This document shows, piece after piece, positions 1 through 8,288 of a stretch of DNA of 33,193 bases (positions are counted from its first letter, which is position 1; every line of letters starts with the position of its first letter). Location: assembly GCA_947466085.1 (NCBI GenBank), contig CANIEC010000042.1, forward strand, positions 1-33,193, in the 5' to 3' direction. The position numbers and the translations under genes are program-made. The notes below the pieces were generated by a model that was not told the DNA's origin, searched no databases, and saw only the letters and a program-made list of their open reading frames with translations. Source of the DNA: Rhodospirillales bacterium (GTDB lineage Bacteria; Pseudomonadota; Alphaproteobacteria; Reyranellales; Reyranellaceae).

Positions 1-1
1 A

Positions 2-448
2 CCGTGCCTGGTGCCGGTCTGGCCGTGGGGCCCGGGCGGCAAGCCCCTGATGGCGCCCTCGGGCGTCCTGATGATCGGGCTGGCGCTGGTCCTGCGCGAC
101 CTCGTGCAGCGACGGCTCGGCCGTGGCGTCGCCGTCGGCGCCATCGTGGCAGGCGCTGCCCTGTCGGGAGCCGTCGCGCCGACGCAGCTTCTCGTCGCCT
201 CGGCGACGGCCTTCCTCCTGTCCGAACTTGCGGACTTCGCGGTCTATACGCCGCTGCAGTCGCGCGGCCTCGTGCTGGCCGTGCTGGCCAGCGGTGTCGT
301 CGGGCTGATCGCCGACAGCGTCCTCTTCCTCTGGCTGGCCTTCGGCAGCCTCGACTATCTGGCCGGCCAGATCCTGGGCAAGCTCTGGATGGTCCTGCTG
401 GCCCTTCCCTTCATCCACTGGATCCGCAAACGGGAGTTGTCGACGTGA
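2..448 (+). CDS. VUT family (queuosine precursor transporter-like) membrane protein, 5' partial
   Basis: Integral membrane protein that resembles the VUT/YhhQ family, whose characterised members import queuosine precursors such as preQ0. The visible part, about 148 residues, has several hydrophobic segments (GVLMIGLALVL, GAIVAGAALSGAV, LVLAVLASGVVGLIADSVLF, LWMVLLALPFI) and the family-like phrases LRDLVQRRLG and SELADFAVYTPL. The frame is open to the left edge and begins with CLVPVWPWGPGG, which looks like the middle of the conserved first third, so the true start lies outside the window. A GTG at position 11 is the first possible internal start but would truncate the protein. The stop overlaps the next gene by 4 nt (GTGA), suggesting co-transcription. 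Family assignment is by recognition of the sequence pattern; the substrate is inferred. Confidence 0.75.
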   Translation, partial: PCLVPVWPWGPGGKPLMAPSGVLMIGLALVLRDLVQRRLGRGVAVGAIVAGAALSGAVAPTQLLVASATAFLLSELADFAVYTPLQSRGLVLAVLASGVVGLIADSVLFLWLAFGSLDYLAGQILGKLWMVLLALPFIHWIRKRELST

Positions 449-891
449 GCCTTTCCCTGTTGCCGGTCGACGATCGTGTCTGCGTCTCCGGTCAGCTCGA
501 TCCGAGCGACATGAAGGAAGTCGCCGCTGCGGGCTTCACCGCCGTCGTGAACAACCGGCCCGATGGCGAGGCCTTCTTCGGCCAGCCGAAGACGGCGGAC
601 CTTCGGGCTGCCGCCGAAGCAGCCGGACTGCAATTCCTCGACCTGCCTTTCTCCGGGCCACGCGCGACACCCGACCAGGTGCGTGCCTTCGCCGACCTGC
701 TTGCAGAAGGCGACGGCCGGGTCGTCGCCTTCTGCAAGAGCGGCATGCGATCGGCGCTGCTCTGGGGCGCCGCGTCGCTGGCCAACGGCCGCCCGATCGA
801 AGAGGTCCTGCGCGGCGCACGCAATGCCGGCCAGGAGCTGGGAGGCGTCGCTGAGCTGATGACCGGTCTTGCACAGGCGGCGCGAAGCTGA
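445..891 (+). CDS. DUF442 / TIGR01244 family sulfurtransferase-phosphatase-like protein
   Basis: Small cytosolic protein of 148 residues resembling the DUF442 family (the Blh N-terminal domain type), which has a dual-specificity-phosphatase-like fold and is often annotated as a sulfur transferase. The N-terminal SGQLDPSDM and the VVNNRPDGE motif near residues 34-42 are typical. The probable active-site loop is C97-K-S-G-M-R102-S, a CxxGxR phosphatase/rhodanese-type signature. GTG at 445 is chosen because it overlaps the upstream stop as GTGA and gives the family's usual N-terminus; the frame extends further upstream only as a shadow of the previous gene. Its physiological substrate is unknown. 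Some relatives are linked to sulfide oxidation, but nothing nearby supports that role here. Confidence 0.8.
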   Translation: MSLSLLPVDDRVCVSGQLDPSDMKEVAAAGFTAVVNNRPDGEAFFGQPKTADLRAAAEAAGLQFLDLPFSGPRATPDQVRAFADLLAEGDGRVVAFCKSGMRSALLWGAASLANGRPIEEVLRGARNAGQELGGVAELMTGLAQAARS

Positions 892-976
892 GCCGCCGAC
901 CGAAAGACTTGGCTTGCACCCGAGGCGCCGCCGCTCCTTAATCTCGCGTCCTGAAGAATCCCTGGGGGAGTATTCC

Positions 977-1807
977 ATGTTGAAGTCGATTCTGGCCGTG
1001 TCCGAAGGCGGTCCCGACGCCGCGATGTCGTTCCGGCTGGCCGCCCGCGTCGCCGGCATTTTCGACGCCACCGTGGATGCGCTGCACCTGCCGGTTGGGC
1101 CGGCCGGGGGTGCCATCGGCGGGCTGGCCATGAGCGGCGAGGCGATGCCGCTGATCATGAACCTCGACGACGAGCGCCTCGAGGAGCGCGCCAAGGAATC
1201 GGGCCGCGCCTACAAGGAATTGCTCGGCAGCAACGCCGGCTCGACCTACACCGCCGCCGAGACCGCGACGCTCGACACGCTGGTCGCCATGGGCCGCTGC
1301 TCGGACCTGCTGGTGCTCGGTCGCCCGGGCTCCGACCCGGAGAACGTGGCGCCCGCCACCGTCGAGGCCGCCATCCACGAATGCGCGCGCGCCGTCATGA
1401 TCGCGCCGCCGAACGCCGGCAGCGGCGGCTTCGGCTCGGTCATCGTCGCCTGGAACGGCAGCTTCCAGGCCGCCCGCGCCGTCGAGTATTCCCTGCCGTT
1501 CCTCGCGAAGGCGAGCGCCATCACGATCCTGGTCGTCGGCTCCAAGGCCGACGATGTCGGCGCCTCGTATCTCGCGCGCAATCTCGGCCGGCACGGCATC
1601 AAGACCACCATCGACGCCATCGATCCCGGCGCGGTGTCGGGCCGCGCCCGCGGACGCGCCCTGCTCGACTACACGCACGGCAAGGGCGCCGACCTTCTGG
1701 TGATGGGCGCCTATGGCCGCGGCCAGGTGCTGAGCTTCCTCGGCCTGGGCGGCGCCACCGGCAAGGTGATCTCGTCCTGCCGCGTGCCGCTGCTGCTGGC
1801 GCATTGA
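977..1807 (+). CDS. Universal stress protein, tandem UspA domains
   Basis: Cytosolic protein of 276 residues made of two UspA-like domains. The first begins MLKSILAVSEGG and the second begins near residue 144 with SVIVAWNGS. The second domain ends with GADLLVMGAYGRGQ and LGGATGKVI, close to the G-x2-G-x9-G(S/T) nucleotide-binding signature, although the spacing is about one residue off the canonical form. The C-terminus SCRVPLLLAH is typical of the family. A strong ribosome-binding site (gggggag, 964-970) sits 6 nt before ATG 977, which fixes the start. It is preceded by an 85-bp gap and followed by a palindromic repeat, so it is probably monocistronic. The role is inferred as a general stress or nucleotide-sensing protein; no specific partner is visible. 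Confidence 0.9.
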   Translation: MLKSILAVSEGGPDAAMSFRLAARVAGIFDATVDALHLPVGPAGGAIGGLAMSGEAMPLIMNLDDERLEERAKESGRAYKELLGSNAGSTYTAAETATLDTLVAMGRCSDLLVLGRPGSDPENVAPATVEAAIHECARAVMIAPPNAGSGGFGSVIVAWNGSFQAARAVEYSLPFLAKASAITILVVGSKADDVGASYLARNLGRHGIKTTIDAIDPGAVSGRARGRALLDYTHGKGADLLVMGAYGRGQVLSFLGLGGATGKVISSCRVPLLLAH

Positions 1808-1818
1808 GGGATCAAATG

Positions 1819-1929
1819 CTTCCCCTTTGCGGGCTCCGCAAAGGGGAAGTGCCCTCGTCCTACGAGGGCGATGGGGTCATGACCCCTCCGTCGCGTACGA
1901 CGCGACACCTCCCCATTTGAATGGGGAGG
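1819..1929 (+). repeat. Palindromic repeat, family C, copy 1
   Basis: A chain of four or five hairpins fills the gap between two convergent genes. A 12-14 bp stem (1819-1832 with 1836-1849) is followed by an 8-bp stem (1851-1858 with 1862-1869, loop cct). Next come a ggggtcatgacccc palindrome (1873-1886), a 7-bp stem (gtcgcgt/acgcgac) and a 10-bp stem (1908-1917 with 1920-1929). A second copy lies on the opposite strand at 24569-24691 inside a coding region. The first hairpin could also terminate the stress-protein transcript, but no T-tract follows it. Confidence 0.85.
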
Positions 1930-1975
1930 AACAAGATCGACGCTTGAATTGCCTCGCCCGTCCCCCTAACCCGCC

Positions 1976-3430
1976 TCAGGGGCAGGCGCCGGCGCCCTGG
2001 GTGACCACCTGCGGATCGCTGCAAGCCGTACAGGCGTTGGGATAGGTCCTGCGCGTTCCGTCGCGCAGCTGGCCGCAGGCGGGACGATAGTCCTTGGTGC
2101 ACATCTTCGGCCGCGGATCGGCGCAGGGCCCACCCGCCACCGGCAGCGACTCCGGCGCAAGCTCGGCGCGGGTCAGGCGGAACAGGAACGGCTGGGTCCG
2201 GTACTCGCTCAACGTTCCGAACATGAAGATGGTCGAACCCACCGCGGGCAGCGGACTGAGCGGTCGCATCATCGTCACCTCGAGTTCGACGAGATCGCGG
2301 GCCTGCGCCTCGTCGGTGATTGCGCCCTCGATGCGCTCGGGTGTGGCGCTGATCACCTTCAGCGGCAGCTTCAGCCGCTGGCCGCCCTGCTGCCTGTCGC
2401 CGATCGCCTTCCACACCGCCTCGGCCGCCCGCTTGTTGGCCGGACTGACATCGCGATGGCGCAGCACGAGCACCCACTGCGGCGGCGTCAGCTTCGCCGG
2501 CTCCTTGTCCTCCAGGATTTCCAGCGCTCGCTCGGGGGGCGTCATGTTGCGCGGGATTGATTTCTTGAAACCGGCGGGTGGCGCGCTTTCGTTGGCGACG
2601 CGTGTCACGATCGCGTCCCATCCTTCCTCGCTGCCGCGATAGACGCTGTAGCGCGAGCGAACGTAGCGATCGATGTCCTGCGCGGCGGAGTCGTTCTTCG
2701 CCGCCCTGGCGATGGCGATGGCACGGGCGCCGTACCAGAAGCCCAGCGCATCGACCGGCGAGCCTTCGAGCTGGACCACCGAATACTGATAGACGTCCTG
2801 CAGGTTGGCCGGGTCGGCCGCCACGGCTACGCGATAGTATTCGCGTGCCTTGTCATAGTCCTTCGCCTGCAGCGCCGCGTAGCCCAGCACGCCGTTGAAG
2901 ATGCCCGCCATCTGTTCCTTGAGCTGGGCGAAGCCGGCATCGTCGAGCAACGCAGGCTTCTGCCACCTGGGCATCACGGCAAGGCCGCGCTCGGAAGCCG
3001 TGACGGCCGCTGCCAGCGCCGCGACGTCTCCGCCCGATGCCTTGAGGCGTCCGACATAGGCCCGGTTGGCCAGCGCGCGCACATTGTCGGGATCGACCTG
3101 CAGCAGGCGCGCAACAAGGAAGTCGGCCTTGGCCGGCTGGTTGGCCGCCTGCCAGGCCGAGATCGCCTGTTCGTGGGCGTCCAGGCGCAGGACACTGCCC
3201 GGATACCAGGCGATGAATACCTCCATGGCCTGCGCCCGCCGCGCCGGGTCCTTGGTGTTCAGCGCCGCCATGTAGCTGTCGTATTCGGCGGGGTTGGTGA
3301 AGGAGCCGCGTTGGGCCGGGCTGCCGGACGAGGGCGCAGGCGTCTGCGGGGGTGTCTGGGCGGCAGCGTTGAACGACGCGACGGCAAACGCCGCCGCGAG
3401 AACGATCGCCAACCACCGCCATGCCGTCAT
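1976..3430 (-). CDS. Periplasmic TPR-like protein with C-terminal Kazal-like domain
   Basis: Predicted secreted protein of 484 residues. A signal peptide (MTAWRWLAIVLAAAFAVASFNAAAQ) starts it. A helical repeat region with TPR-like stretches follows (FLVARLLQVDPDNVRALANRAY, then DYDKAREYYRVAVAADPANLQ), and a beta-rich middle contains RPLSPLPAVGSTIFMFGTL. The last about 45 residues are cysteine-rich and carry DYRPACG, TYPNACTAC and a final C, matching the spacing logic of Kazal-type protease-inhibitor domains. ATG 3430 is preferred over the upstream start at 3496 because it begins the signal peptide and has GGAGAGGAG 7 nt upstream. It is divergent from the RND adaptor gene across about 118 bp. 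The function is not known; protease inhibition or cell-envelope protein binding would be inference from the Kazal-like end. Confidence 0.75.
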   Translation of the reverse strand: MTAWRWLAIVLAAAFAVASFNAAAQTPPQTPAPSSGSPAQRGSFTNPAEYDSYMAALNTKDPARRAQAMEVFIAWYPGSVLRLDAHEQAISAWQAANQPAKADFLVARLLQVDPDNVRALANRAYVGRLKASGGDVAALAAAVTASERGLAVMPRWQKPALLDDAGFAQLKEQMAGIFNGVLGYAALQAKDYDKAREYYRVAVAADPANLQDVYQYSVVQLEGSPVDALGFWYGARAIAIARAAKNDSAAQDIDRYVRSRYSVYRGSEEGWDAIVTRVANESAPPAGFKKSIPRNMTPPERALEILEDKEPAKLTPPQWVLVLRHRDVSPANKRAAEAVWKAIGDRQQGGQRLKLPLKVISATPERIEGAITDEAQARDLVELEVTMMRPLSPLPAVGSTIFMFGTLSEYRTQPFLFRLTRAELAPESLPVAGGPCADPRPKMCTKDYRPACGQLRDGTRRTYPNACTACSDPQVVTQGAGACP

Positions 3431-3548
3431 TCCCGACTCCTCTCCGATCACGCGCCGTGTTGCAAGGCCCATCTCGACCTGAATTGCCGTGACCATTTGG
3501 GCGAATTAAGGCACTGTTCCGCCGATAGTTTTAAGCGGGGATTTCAGG

Positions 3549-4676
3549 ATGAAAGACCGACGTTCGACGGCTTCGATGCTCGTCGCTGCGGCGCTTTGGG
3601 TTGCCTGCAGCGCAGCGCAGGCCCAGCAGCCGGGCGCCCCGCCCCCCGCCGTTCTCGTGCAGGCCGCCGAACTGAAGCCGATCGCCGACCAGGCCGAGTT
3701 CATCGGCCGCGCCTCCGCGGTCGACAAGGTCGAGTTGCGCGCCCGGGTGAAGGGCTTCCTCGGTCCGCGCAAGTTCGCCGACGGTGACCAGGTCAAGAAG
3801 GACCAGGTCGTCTTCACCATCGAACCCGAGACCTACCAGGCGGCGGTCGACCAGAAGAAGGCCCAGCTCGACGCCACGCGGGCCGCGCTGGCGAACGCCG
3901 AAACGCAGCTGAAGCGTGCCGCCGAGCTGCTGCGCACCAGCACCGGCACCCAGGTCACCTACGACCAGCGGCTGTCCGAGCAGCTCCAGGCCAAGGCGCA
4001 GGTCGAGGACGCCAGCGCCCAGCTCCGCGACGCCGAACTGCAGCTCTCCTATACCGACATCAAGTCGCCGATCGACGGCCGCATCGGTCGCGCCGCCTTC
4101 TCGCCGGGCAATCTCGTCAGCCCCGACTCGGGGGTGCTGGCCACCGTCGTCAGCGAGAACCCGATCCGCGTGTTGTTCCCCGTGACGCAGCGCGAACTGC
4201 TCGATGCGCGGCGAGACCAGGCCGCCGACCCGAACGGCATCGTGGTGCGCATCCGGCTGGCCGACGGCTCGATTTACAAGGAAATCGGCAAGATCGACTT
4301 CATCGACAACACGGTCGACGCCAAGACCGACGGCCAGATCGTGCGCGCCACCTTCCCGAACCCGGAAGGCATGCTGACCGACGGCCAGACCCTGCGCGTC
4401 ATCATCGAGGGCGAGCAGACACCGACCTCAGTGGCCGTGCCCCAGGCCGCCATTGCCCAGGACCAGACCGGCGCCTACCTGTTCGTCGTCAACGACAAGA
4501 ACGTGGTCGAGCAGAAGCGTGTCCGGACCGGCGTGTCGCGCGACGGCATGGTCGCCATCACCACGGGTCTCCAGGCCGGCGAAAGGGTGATCGTCCAGGG
4601 CCAGCAGCGCGTGCGGCCGGGCATGACGGTCAATCCCAGCGCAGCGCCGCCCTCTGCCTCGACGCAGAAGCGCTAA
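3549..4676 (+). CDS. RND efflux periplasmic adaptor subunit (AcrA/MexA-like)
   Basis: Membrane-fusion protein of 375 residues that would link the inner-membrane pump encoded next to an outer-membrane channel. It has an N-terminal signal sequence ending near AAQAQQ. A lipoyl/barrel-sandwich half follows (VELRARVKGFLG), then a coiled-coil hairpin about residues 95-160 (QKKAQLDATRAALANAETQL, LSEQLQAKAQVEDASAQL). The second lipoyl half is YTDIKSPIDGRIGRAAFSPG, and the beta-barrel and proximal domains end in GLQAGERVIVQGQQRVRPGM. No lipobox cysteine is obvious. The pump gene starts 3 nt after the stop, so the two form an operon. No TolC-like channel and no TetR-type repressor lie within the window, so the substrate and control are unknown. 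Confidence 0.93.
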   Translation: MKDRRSTASMLVAAALWVACSAAQAQQPGAPPPAVLVQAAELKPIADQAEFIGRASAVDKVELRARVKGFLGPRKFADGDQVKKDQVVFTIEPETYQAAVDQKKAQLDATRAALANAETQLKRAAELLRTSTGTQVTYDQRLSEQLQAKAQVEDASAQLRDAELQLSYTDIKSPIDGRIGRAAFSPGNLVSPDSGVLATVVSENPIRVLFPVTQRELLDARRDQAADPNGIVVRIRLADGSIYKEIGKIDFIDNTVDAKTDGQIVRATFPNPEGMLTDGQTLRVIIEGEQTPTSVAVPQAAIAQDQTGAYLFVVNDKNVVEQKRVRTGVSRDGMVAITTGLQAGERVIVQGQQRVRPGMTVNPSAAPPSASTQKR

Positions 4677-4679
4677 GTC

Positions 4680-7600
4680 ATGACGATCTCGTCGCTGTTC
4701 ATCCGCCGGCCGCGGCTGGCGTTCGTCATCTCGACCGTCATCACCATCGCCGGCATCATCGCCATGACGGCGATGCCGGTGGCGCAGTTCCCCGACATCG
4801 TGCCGCCGCAGGTCCGCGTCACCGCGACCTATCCCGGCGCCTCGGCCCAGGCGGTCGAGGAAAGCGTGGCGCAGGTCATCGAGGCGCAGGTCAACGGCGT
4901 CGAGCGCATGATCTACATGAAGTCGACGTCGGGCGGCGACGGCAGCTACGCGCTCAGCGTCAGCTTCGAGGTCGGCTCGAACCCCGACCTCAACACCGTC
5001 AACGTCAACAACAGGGTCAATCAGGCCATCGCCCTCCTGCCGCCCGAGGTTCAGCGGCTGGGCGTCACCACCAAGAAGCAGTCCTCGGCGCTGCTGCAGG
5101 TCGTGGCCGTCTATTCGCCCAACGGCACGCGTGACGCCCTGTTCCTGTCGAACTTCGCGACCATCACCCTGCTCGACACGCTGCGGCGCGTGCCGGGTGT
5201 CGGCGACGCCACGCTGTTCGGTGCGCTCGACTACTCCATGCGCATCTGGCTGAACCTCGAGCGCATGGCGAGCCTCGACATCACCCCCAACGAGGTGGTG
5301 CAGTCGGTCCAGTCGCAGAACGTCCAGGCCGCCGTCGGTCTGGTGGGTGCGGCGCCGCTGCTCGACGACGTCAGCTTCCAGCTCAACATCACCACCCAGG
5401 GCCGCCTCGTCACCGTCGAGGAATTCGAGAACATCGTGGTACGCGCCAAGTCCGACGGTGCGCTGGTTCGGGTCAAGGACATCGCCCGGGTCGAGCTGGG
5501 CGCCAAGACCAGCGACCAGCTCGGCCGCTACAACGGCCAGGCCGCGGCCGGCATCCAGATCTACCAGCTGCCCGGCGCCAACGCGCTGGCCACGGCCCAG
5601 GGCGTGCGCGACGCGATCAAGGCGCTGGAACCGCGCTTCCCCGACGATGTCGCGTACAACGTGATGTACGACACGACGGTCTTCGTGAAGGCCACGATCG
5701 AGAGCGTGATCCACACGCTGATCGAAGCCTTCGTCCTCGTGGCGATCGTCGTCTTCATCTTCCTCGGCAACCTGCGCGCCACCCTGATCCCGATCATCGC
5801 GGTGCCGGTGGCCCTGATCGGCACCTTCGCCGTCATGCTGGCGCTGGGCTACTCGGCCAACACGATCTCGCTGCTGGCGCTGGTGCTGGCGATCGGCATC
5901 GTGGTCGACGACGCGATCGTCGTGGTCGAGGCGGTCGAGCACATGCTCGAGCACGAGCCGGAGCTCACGGTTGCCCAGGCGACCGAGAAGGCCATGGGCC
6001 AGGTCACCGGGCCGATCATCGCCATCACCCTGGTGCTGCTGTCGGTGTTCATCCCGACCGCCTTCATCCCCGGCATCTCGGGCCAGCTCTACGCCCAGTT
6101 CGCCGTGGCCGTGTCGGTCTCGATGATCATCTCGGCGATCAACGCATTGACGCTTTCACCGGCGCTCTGCTCGCTGATCCTGCGCCACCGCAAGAAGCCG
6201 ACCGGCGTCATGGGCTGGATGCAGGGCCGCATCGACAGGACGCGCGACGGTTACACGAAAGTCGTGACGCCGCTGGCGCGGCGCGGAATCATCGCGCTCC
6301 TGCTGGTCGTGGGCTTCGCCGCCGCGACCGGCGGCATCGGCTCCATCGTCCCCTCGGGCTTCCTGCCCGACGAGGACCAGGGCGCCTTCATGGCCGAAGT
6401 GCAGCTCCCCGATGCGGCGTCGACCAACCGCACGCTCGCCGCGGTCGAGGAAGTCGAGAAGACCATCGCGAACAAGCCGTGGAAGCAGAGCGTCTTCACC
6501 GTGTCGGGCTACAGCCTGATCGACGGCCTGGCGCTGCCCAACCGTGCCCTGGTCGTGGTCGAGCTGAAGCCGTTCGACCAGAGAAAGGACGCCTCGCTTT
6601 CGGTGTTCCAGGCGCTGAAGGAGCTGAACATCGCCTTCAGCCAGATCGCCTCCGCCAACGTCTTCGCCTTCAACCTGCCACCCATCATGGGCCTGGGCAA
6701 TTCGTCGGGCTTCGAGTTCGTGGTGCAGTCGCTCGCCGGCGCATCGCCCACCGATCTCGCCGCGGTGGCGCGCGGCGTCATGATCTCGGCGCAGGAAGTG
6801 CCGGAACTCGCCGGGGTCTACACGACCTACAGCGCCTCGACGCCGCAGATAAACCTGAAGCTCGACCGCGAACGGGCCCAGGCGCTGGGCATATCGATCG
6901 CCGACATCTTCTCGGCGATGCAGACGTCGCTGGGCGGCGCCTACACCAACGACTTCAACCTGTTCGGCCGAACCTGGCAGGTGAAGGTGCAGGCCGATGC
7001 CTCGGACCGCAGCAAGGTGAACGACGTCTTCCGCGTGCGGGTGCGCGCGGCGAGCGGCGAGCTCGTGCCGCTGCAGGCGGTGGCGAACATCGAGATGGTC
7101 ACCGCGCCCTCCTCGGTCGTCCGCTACAACAACCTGCGCTCGGTGGTGGTGAACGGGGCGCCCGCGCCGGGCTACTCCTCGGGCGACGCCATCGCCGCCA
7201 TGGAGAAGCTCGCGACCCGCACCCTGCCCGCCGGCTACGGCTTCGAATGGACGGGCACCGCGCTGCAGGAGAAGGCGGCCAGCGGCCAGACCGGCTTCAT
7301 CCTGGGTCTCGCCGTCGTCTTCGCCTACCTCTTCCTGGTCGGCCTCTACGAGAGCACGGCGATCCCGGTGGCGGCGCTGTTGTCGGTCATCGTCGGCCTG
7401 TTCGGCGCGGTGACCGCCCTGCTGATCGCCGGCCTCGACAACAACATCTTCGCCCAGATCGGCATCGTGGTCCTGATCGCGCTCGCGGCCAAGAACGCCA
7501 TCCTGATCATCGAGTTCGCGATGGCGGAACGGGAGAAGGGAGCCGACGTCGTCACCGCGGCGACGACGGCCGCCAACCTGCGCTTCCGCGCCGTCATGAT

Positions 7601-7841
7601 GACCTCGTTCGCCTTCATCCTGGGCCTCGTGCCGCTGGTCATCTCCTCGGGTGCCGGCGCCGCCACCCAGCGCGCCGTCGGCACCGCGGTGTTCGGCGGC
7701 ATGATCGCCGCCTCGTTCCTCGGCATCTTCGTGATCCCGGGCCTCTACGTCGCCTTCCAGCGCTTCCGCGAGACCGTGAAGGGCTGGATGGGCGTCAAGC
7801 CGGCGGTGCCGACGGAGACACCAGCCAAGTCAGAGCACTGA
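4680..7841 (+). CDS. RND multidrug efflux permease, HAE1 family (AcrB-like)
   Basis: Inner-membrane proton-driven efflux pump of 1053 residues, the usual HAE1 length. It starts with the typical MTISSLFIRRPRLAFVIS and shows the first large periplasmic loop (QFPDIVPPQVRVTATYPGAS). The TM4 proton-relay pair appears in GIVVDDAIVVVEAVE, and GFLPDEDQG and GLGNSSGFEF in the porter domain. The TM10 lysine appears in LAAKNAILIIEFA, matching the D407/D408/K940 triad of AcrB. The C-terminal transmembrane segments are complete. It is co-transcribed with the adaptor upstream. The long opposite-strand frame across this gene is a codon-bias shadow. Substrates cannot be deduced; a solvent, drug or aromatic-compound pump is possible next to a catabolic region. 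Confidence 0.96.
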   Translation: MTISSLFIRRPRLAFVISTVITIAGIIAMTAMPVAQFPDIVPPQVRVTATYPGASAQAVEESVAQVIEAQVNGVERMIYMKSTSGGDGSYALSVSFEVGSNPDLNTVNVNNRVNQAIALLPPEVQRLGVTTKKQSSALLQVVAVYSPNGTRDALFLSNFATITLLDTLRRVPGVGDATLFGALDYSMRIWLNLERMASLDITPNEVVQSVQSQNVQAAVGLVGAAPLLDDVSFQLNITTQGRLVTVEEFENIVVRAKSDGALVRVKDIARVELGAKTSDQLGRYNGQAAAGIQIYQLPGANALATAQGVRDAIKALEPRFPDDVAYNVMYDTTVFVKATIESVIHTLIEAFVLVAIVVFIFLGNLRATLIPIIAVPVALIGTFAVMLALGYSANTISLLALVLAIGIVVDDAIVVVEAVEHMLEHEPELTVAQATEKAMGQVTGPIIAITLVLLSVFIPTAFIPGISGQLYAQFAVAVSVSMIISAINALTLSPALCSLILRHRKKPTGVMGWMQGRIDRTRDGYTKVVTPLARRGIIALLLVVGFAAATGGIGSIVPSGFLPDEDQGAFMAEVQLPDAASTNRTLAAVEEVEKTIANKPWKQSVFTVSGYSLIDGLALPNRALVVVELKPFDQRKDASLSVFQALKELNIAFSQIASANVFAFNLPPIMGLGNSSGFEFVVQSLAGASPTDLAAVARGVMISAQEVPELAGVYTTYSASTPQINLKLDRERAQALGISIADIFSAMQTSLGGAYTNDFNLFGRTWQVKVQADASDRSKVNDVFRVRVRAASGELVPLQAVANIEMVTAPSSVVRYNNLRSVVVNGAPAPGYSSGDAIAAMEKLATRTLPAGYGFEWTGTALQEKAASGQTGFILGLAVVFAYLFLVGLYESTAIPVAALLSVIVGLFGAVTALLIAGLDNNIFAQIGIVVLIALAAKNAILIIEFAMAEREKGADVVTAATTAANLRFRAVMMTSFAFILGLVPLVISSGAGAATQRAVGTAVFGGMIAASFLGIFVIPGLYVAFQRFRETVKGWMGVKPAVPTETPAKSEH

Positions 7842-7863
7842 AGTAGAGTCGACCAACTAATCA

Positions 7864-8142
7864 CCTCACCCTGAGAGCCTGTGAATCTTTGAGCAAGGCA
7901 TGGAGAGACGTCACTTTGGAGACGTTTTCGAATCCTGACCGCCTTCTCGCGATTCCATTTCGTTCGTCCCCCGTGGATCGCGAGAATCAAAGTTGCGCGG
8001 TTGTCGGGCTTACGTTTTGCAGTCGAATAGATTCACAAATTCTGAGGAGGCGCGAAGCGCCGTCTCGAAGGGTGGGATACAGACGTGGTGCTCGTGCCCA
8101 CCCTTCGAGACGCGCTCCTTCGGAGCGCTCCTCAGGGTGAGG
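7864..8142 (+). repeat. Palindromic repeat, family A, copy 1 (interrupted)
   Basis: The outer arms cctcaccctgag (7864-7875) and ctcagggtgagg (8131-8142) are exact reverse complements. The inner arms are tctcgaagggtggg (8063-8076) and cccacccttcgaga (8097-8110). Small hairpins are formed by ggcgcgaagcgcc and gcgctccttcggagcgc. The organisation matches the intact copy at 13854-13965, except that 166 bp of unrelated DNA lie between the left outer arm and the rest. No gene is visible in this 445-bp gap between the RND pump and the RutA-like gene. Confidence 0.8.
7876..8041. mobile_element. Putative 166-bp MITE-like insertion inside a palindromic repeat
   Basis: The segment is bounded by the direct repeat CTGAG (7871-7875 and 8042-8046). 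Its ends share the inverted 9-mer TGTGAATCT (about 7880-7888) and AGATTCACA (about 8030-8038), each about 4 nt from the edge. Removing it together with one CTGAG restores the arm cctcaccctgaggag found in the intact copy at 13854. It has no credible open reading frame. These properties suit a non-autonomous element mobilised in trans by a transposase of unknown family. The exact ends and the transposase family are inference. Confidence 0.55.
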
Positions 8143-8267
8143 TGGGTGCACGAATGGAAGTAGTCCCGCCGGCCTACGAAAGAGGCTTGAGTGGCCGTTC
8201 TTTCTTCGGCGCTCCCGGACATCGCGTTGCGTGGCGGCTTGCAATCAAGCCGCGGCCTGACGCTCAC

Positions 8268-8288
8268 AGGCCGAGCTTTGCTCGGCCT
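8268..8288 (-). terminator. Hairpin at the 3' end of the RutA-like gene
   Basis: A perfect 9-bp stem (aggccgagc/gctcggcct) with a 3-nt loop overlaps the stop codon of the minus-strand gene. A second hairpin (gcggctt/aagccgc, 8234-8253) follows downstream. There is no T-tract on the minus strand, so it is at best a weak or Rho-assisted terminator, or an mRNA-end stabiliser. Confidence 0.35.

Noticed and set aside
4..891. A single long protein spanning the first 890 bp
   Set aside because: The first half is out of frame with the VUT-like membrane protein. Only the part from GTG 445 is the DUF442 protein.
4428..5954. A 508-codon minus-strand open frame opposite the RND adaptor and pump genes
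   Set aside because: It is dominated by Asp, His, Arg and Gln and lies antisense to clear RND motifs; this is a codon-bias shadow of high-GC coding DNA.
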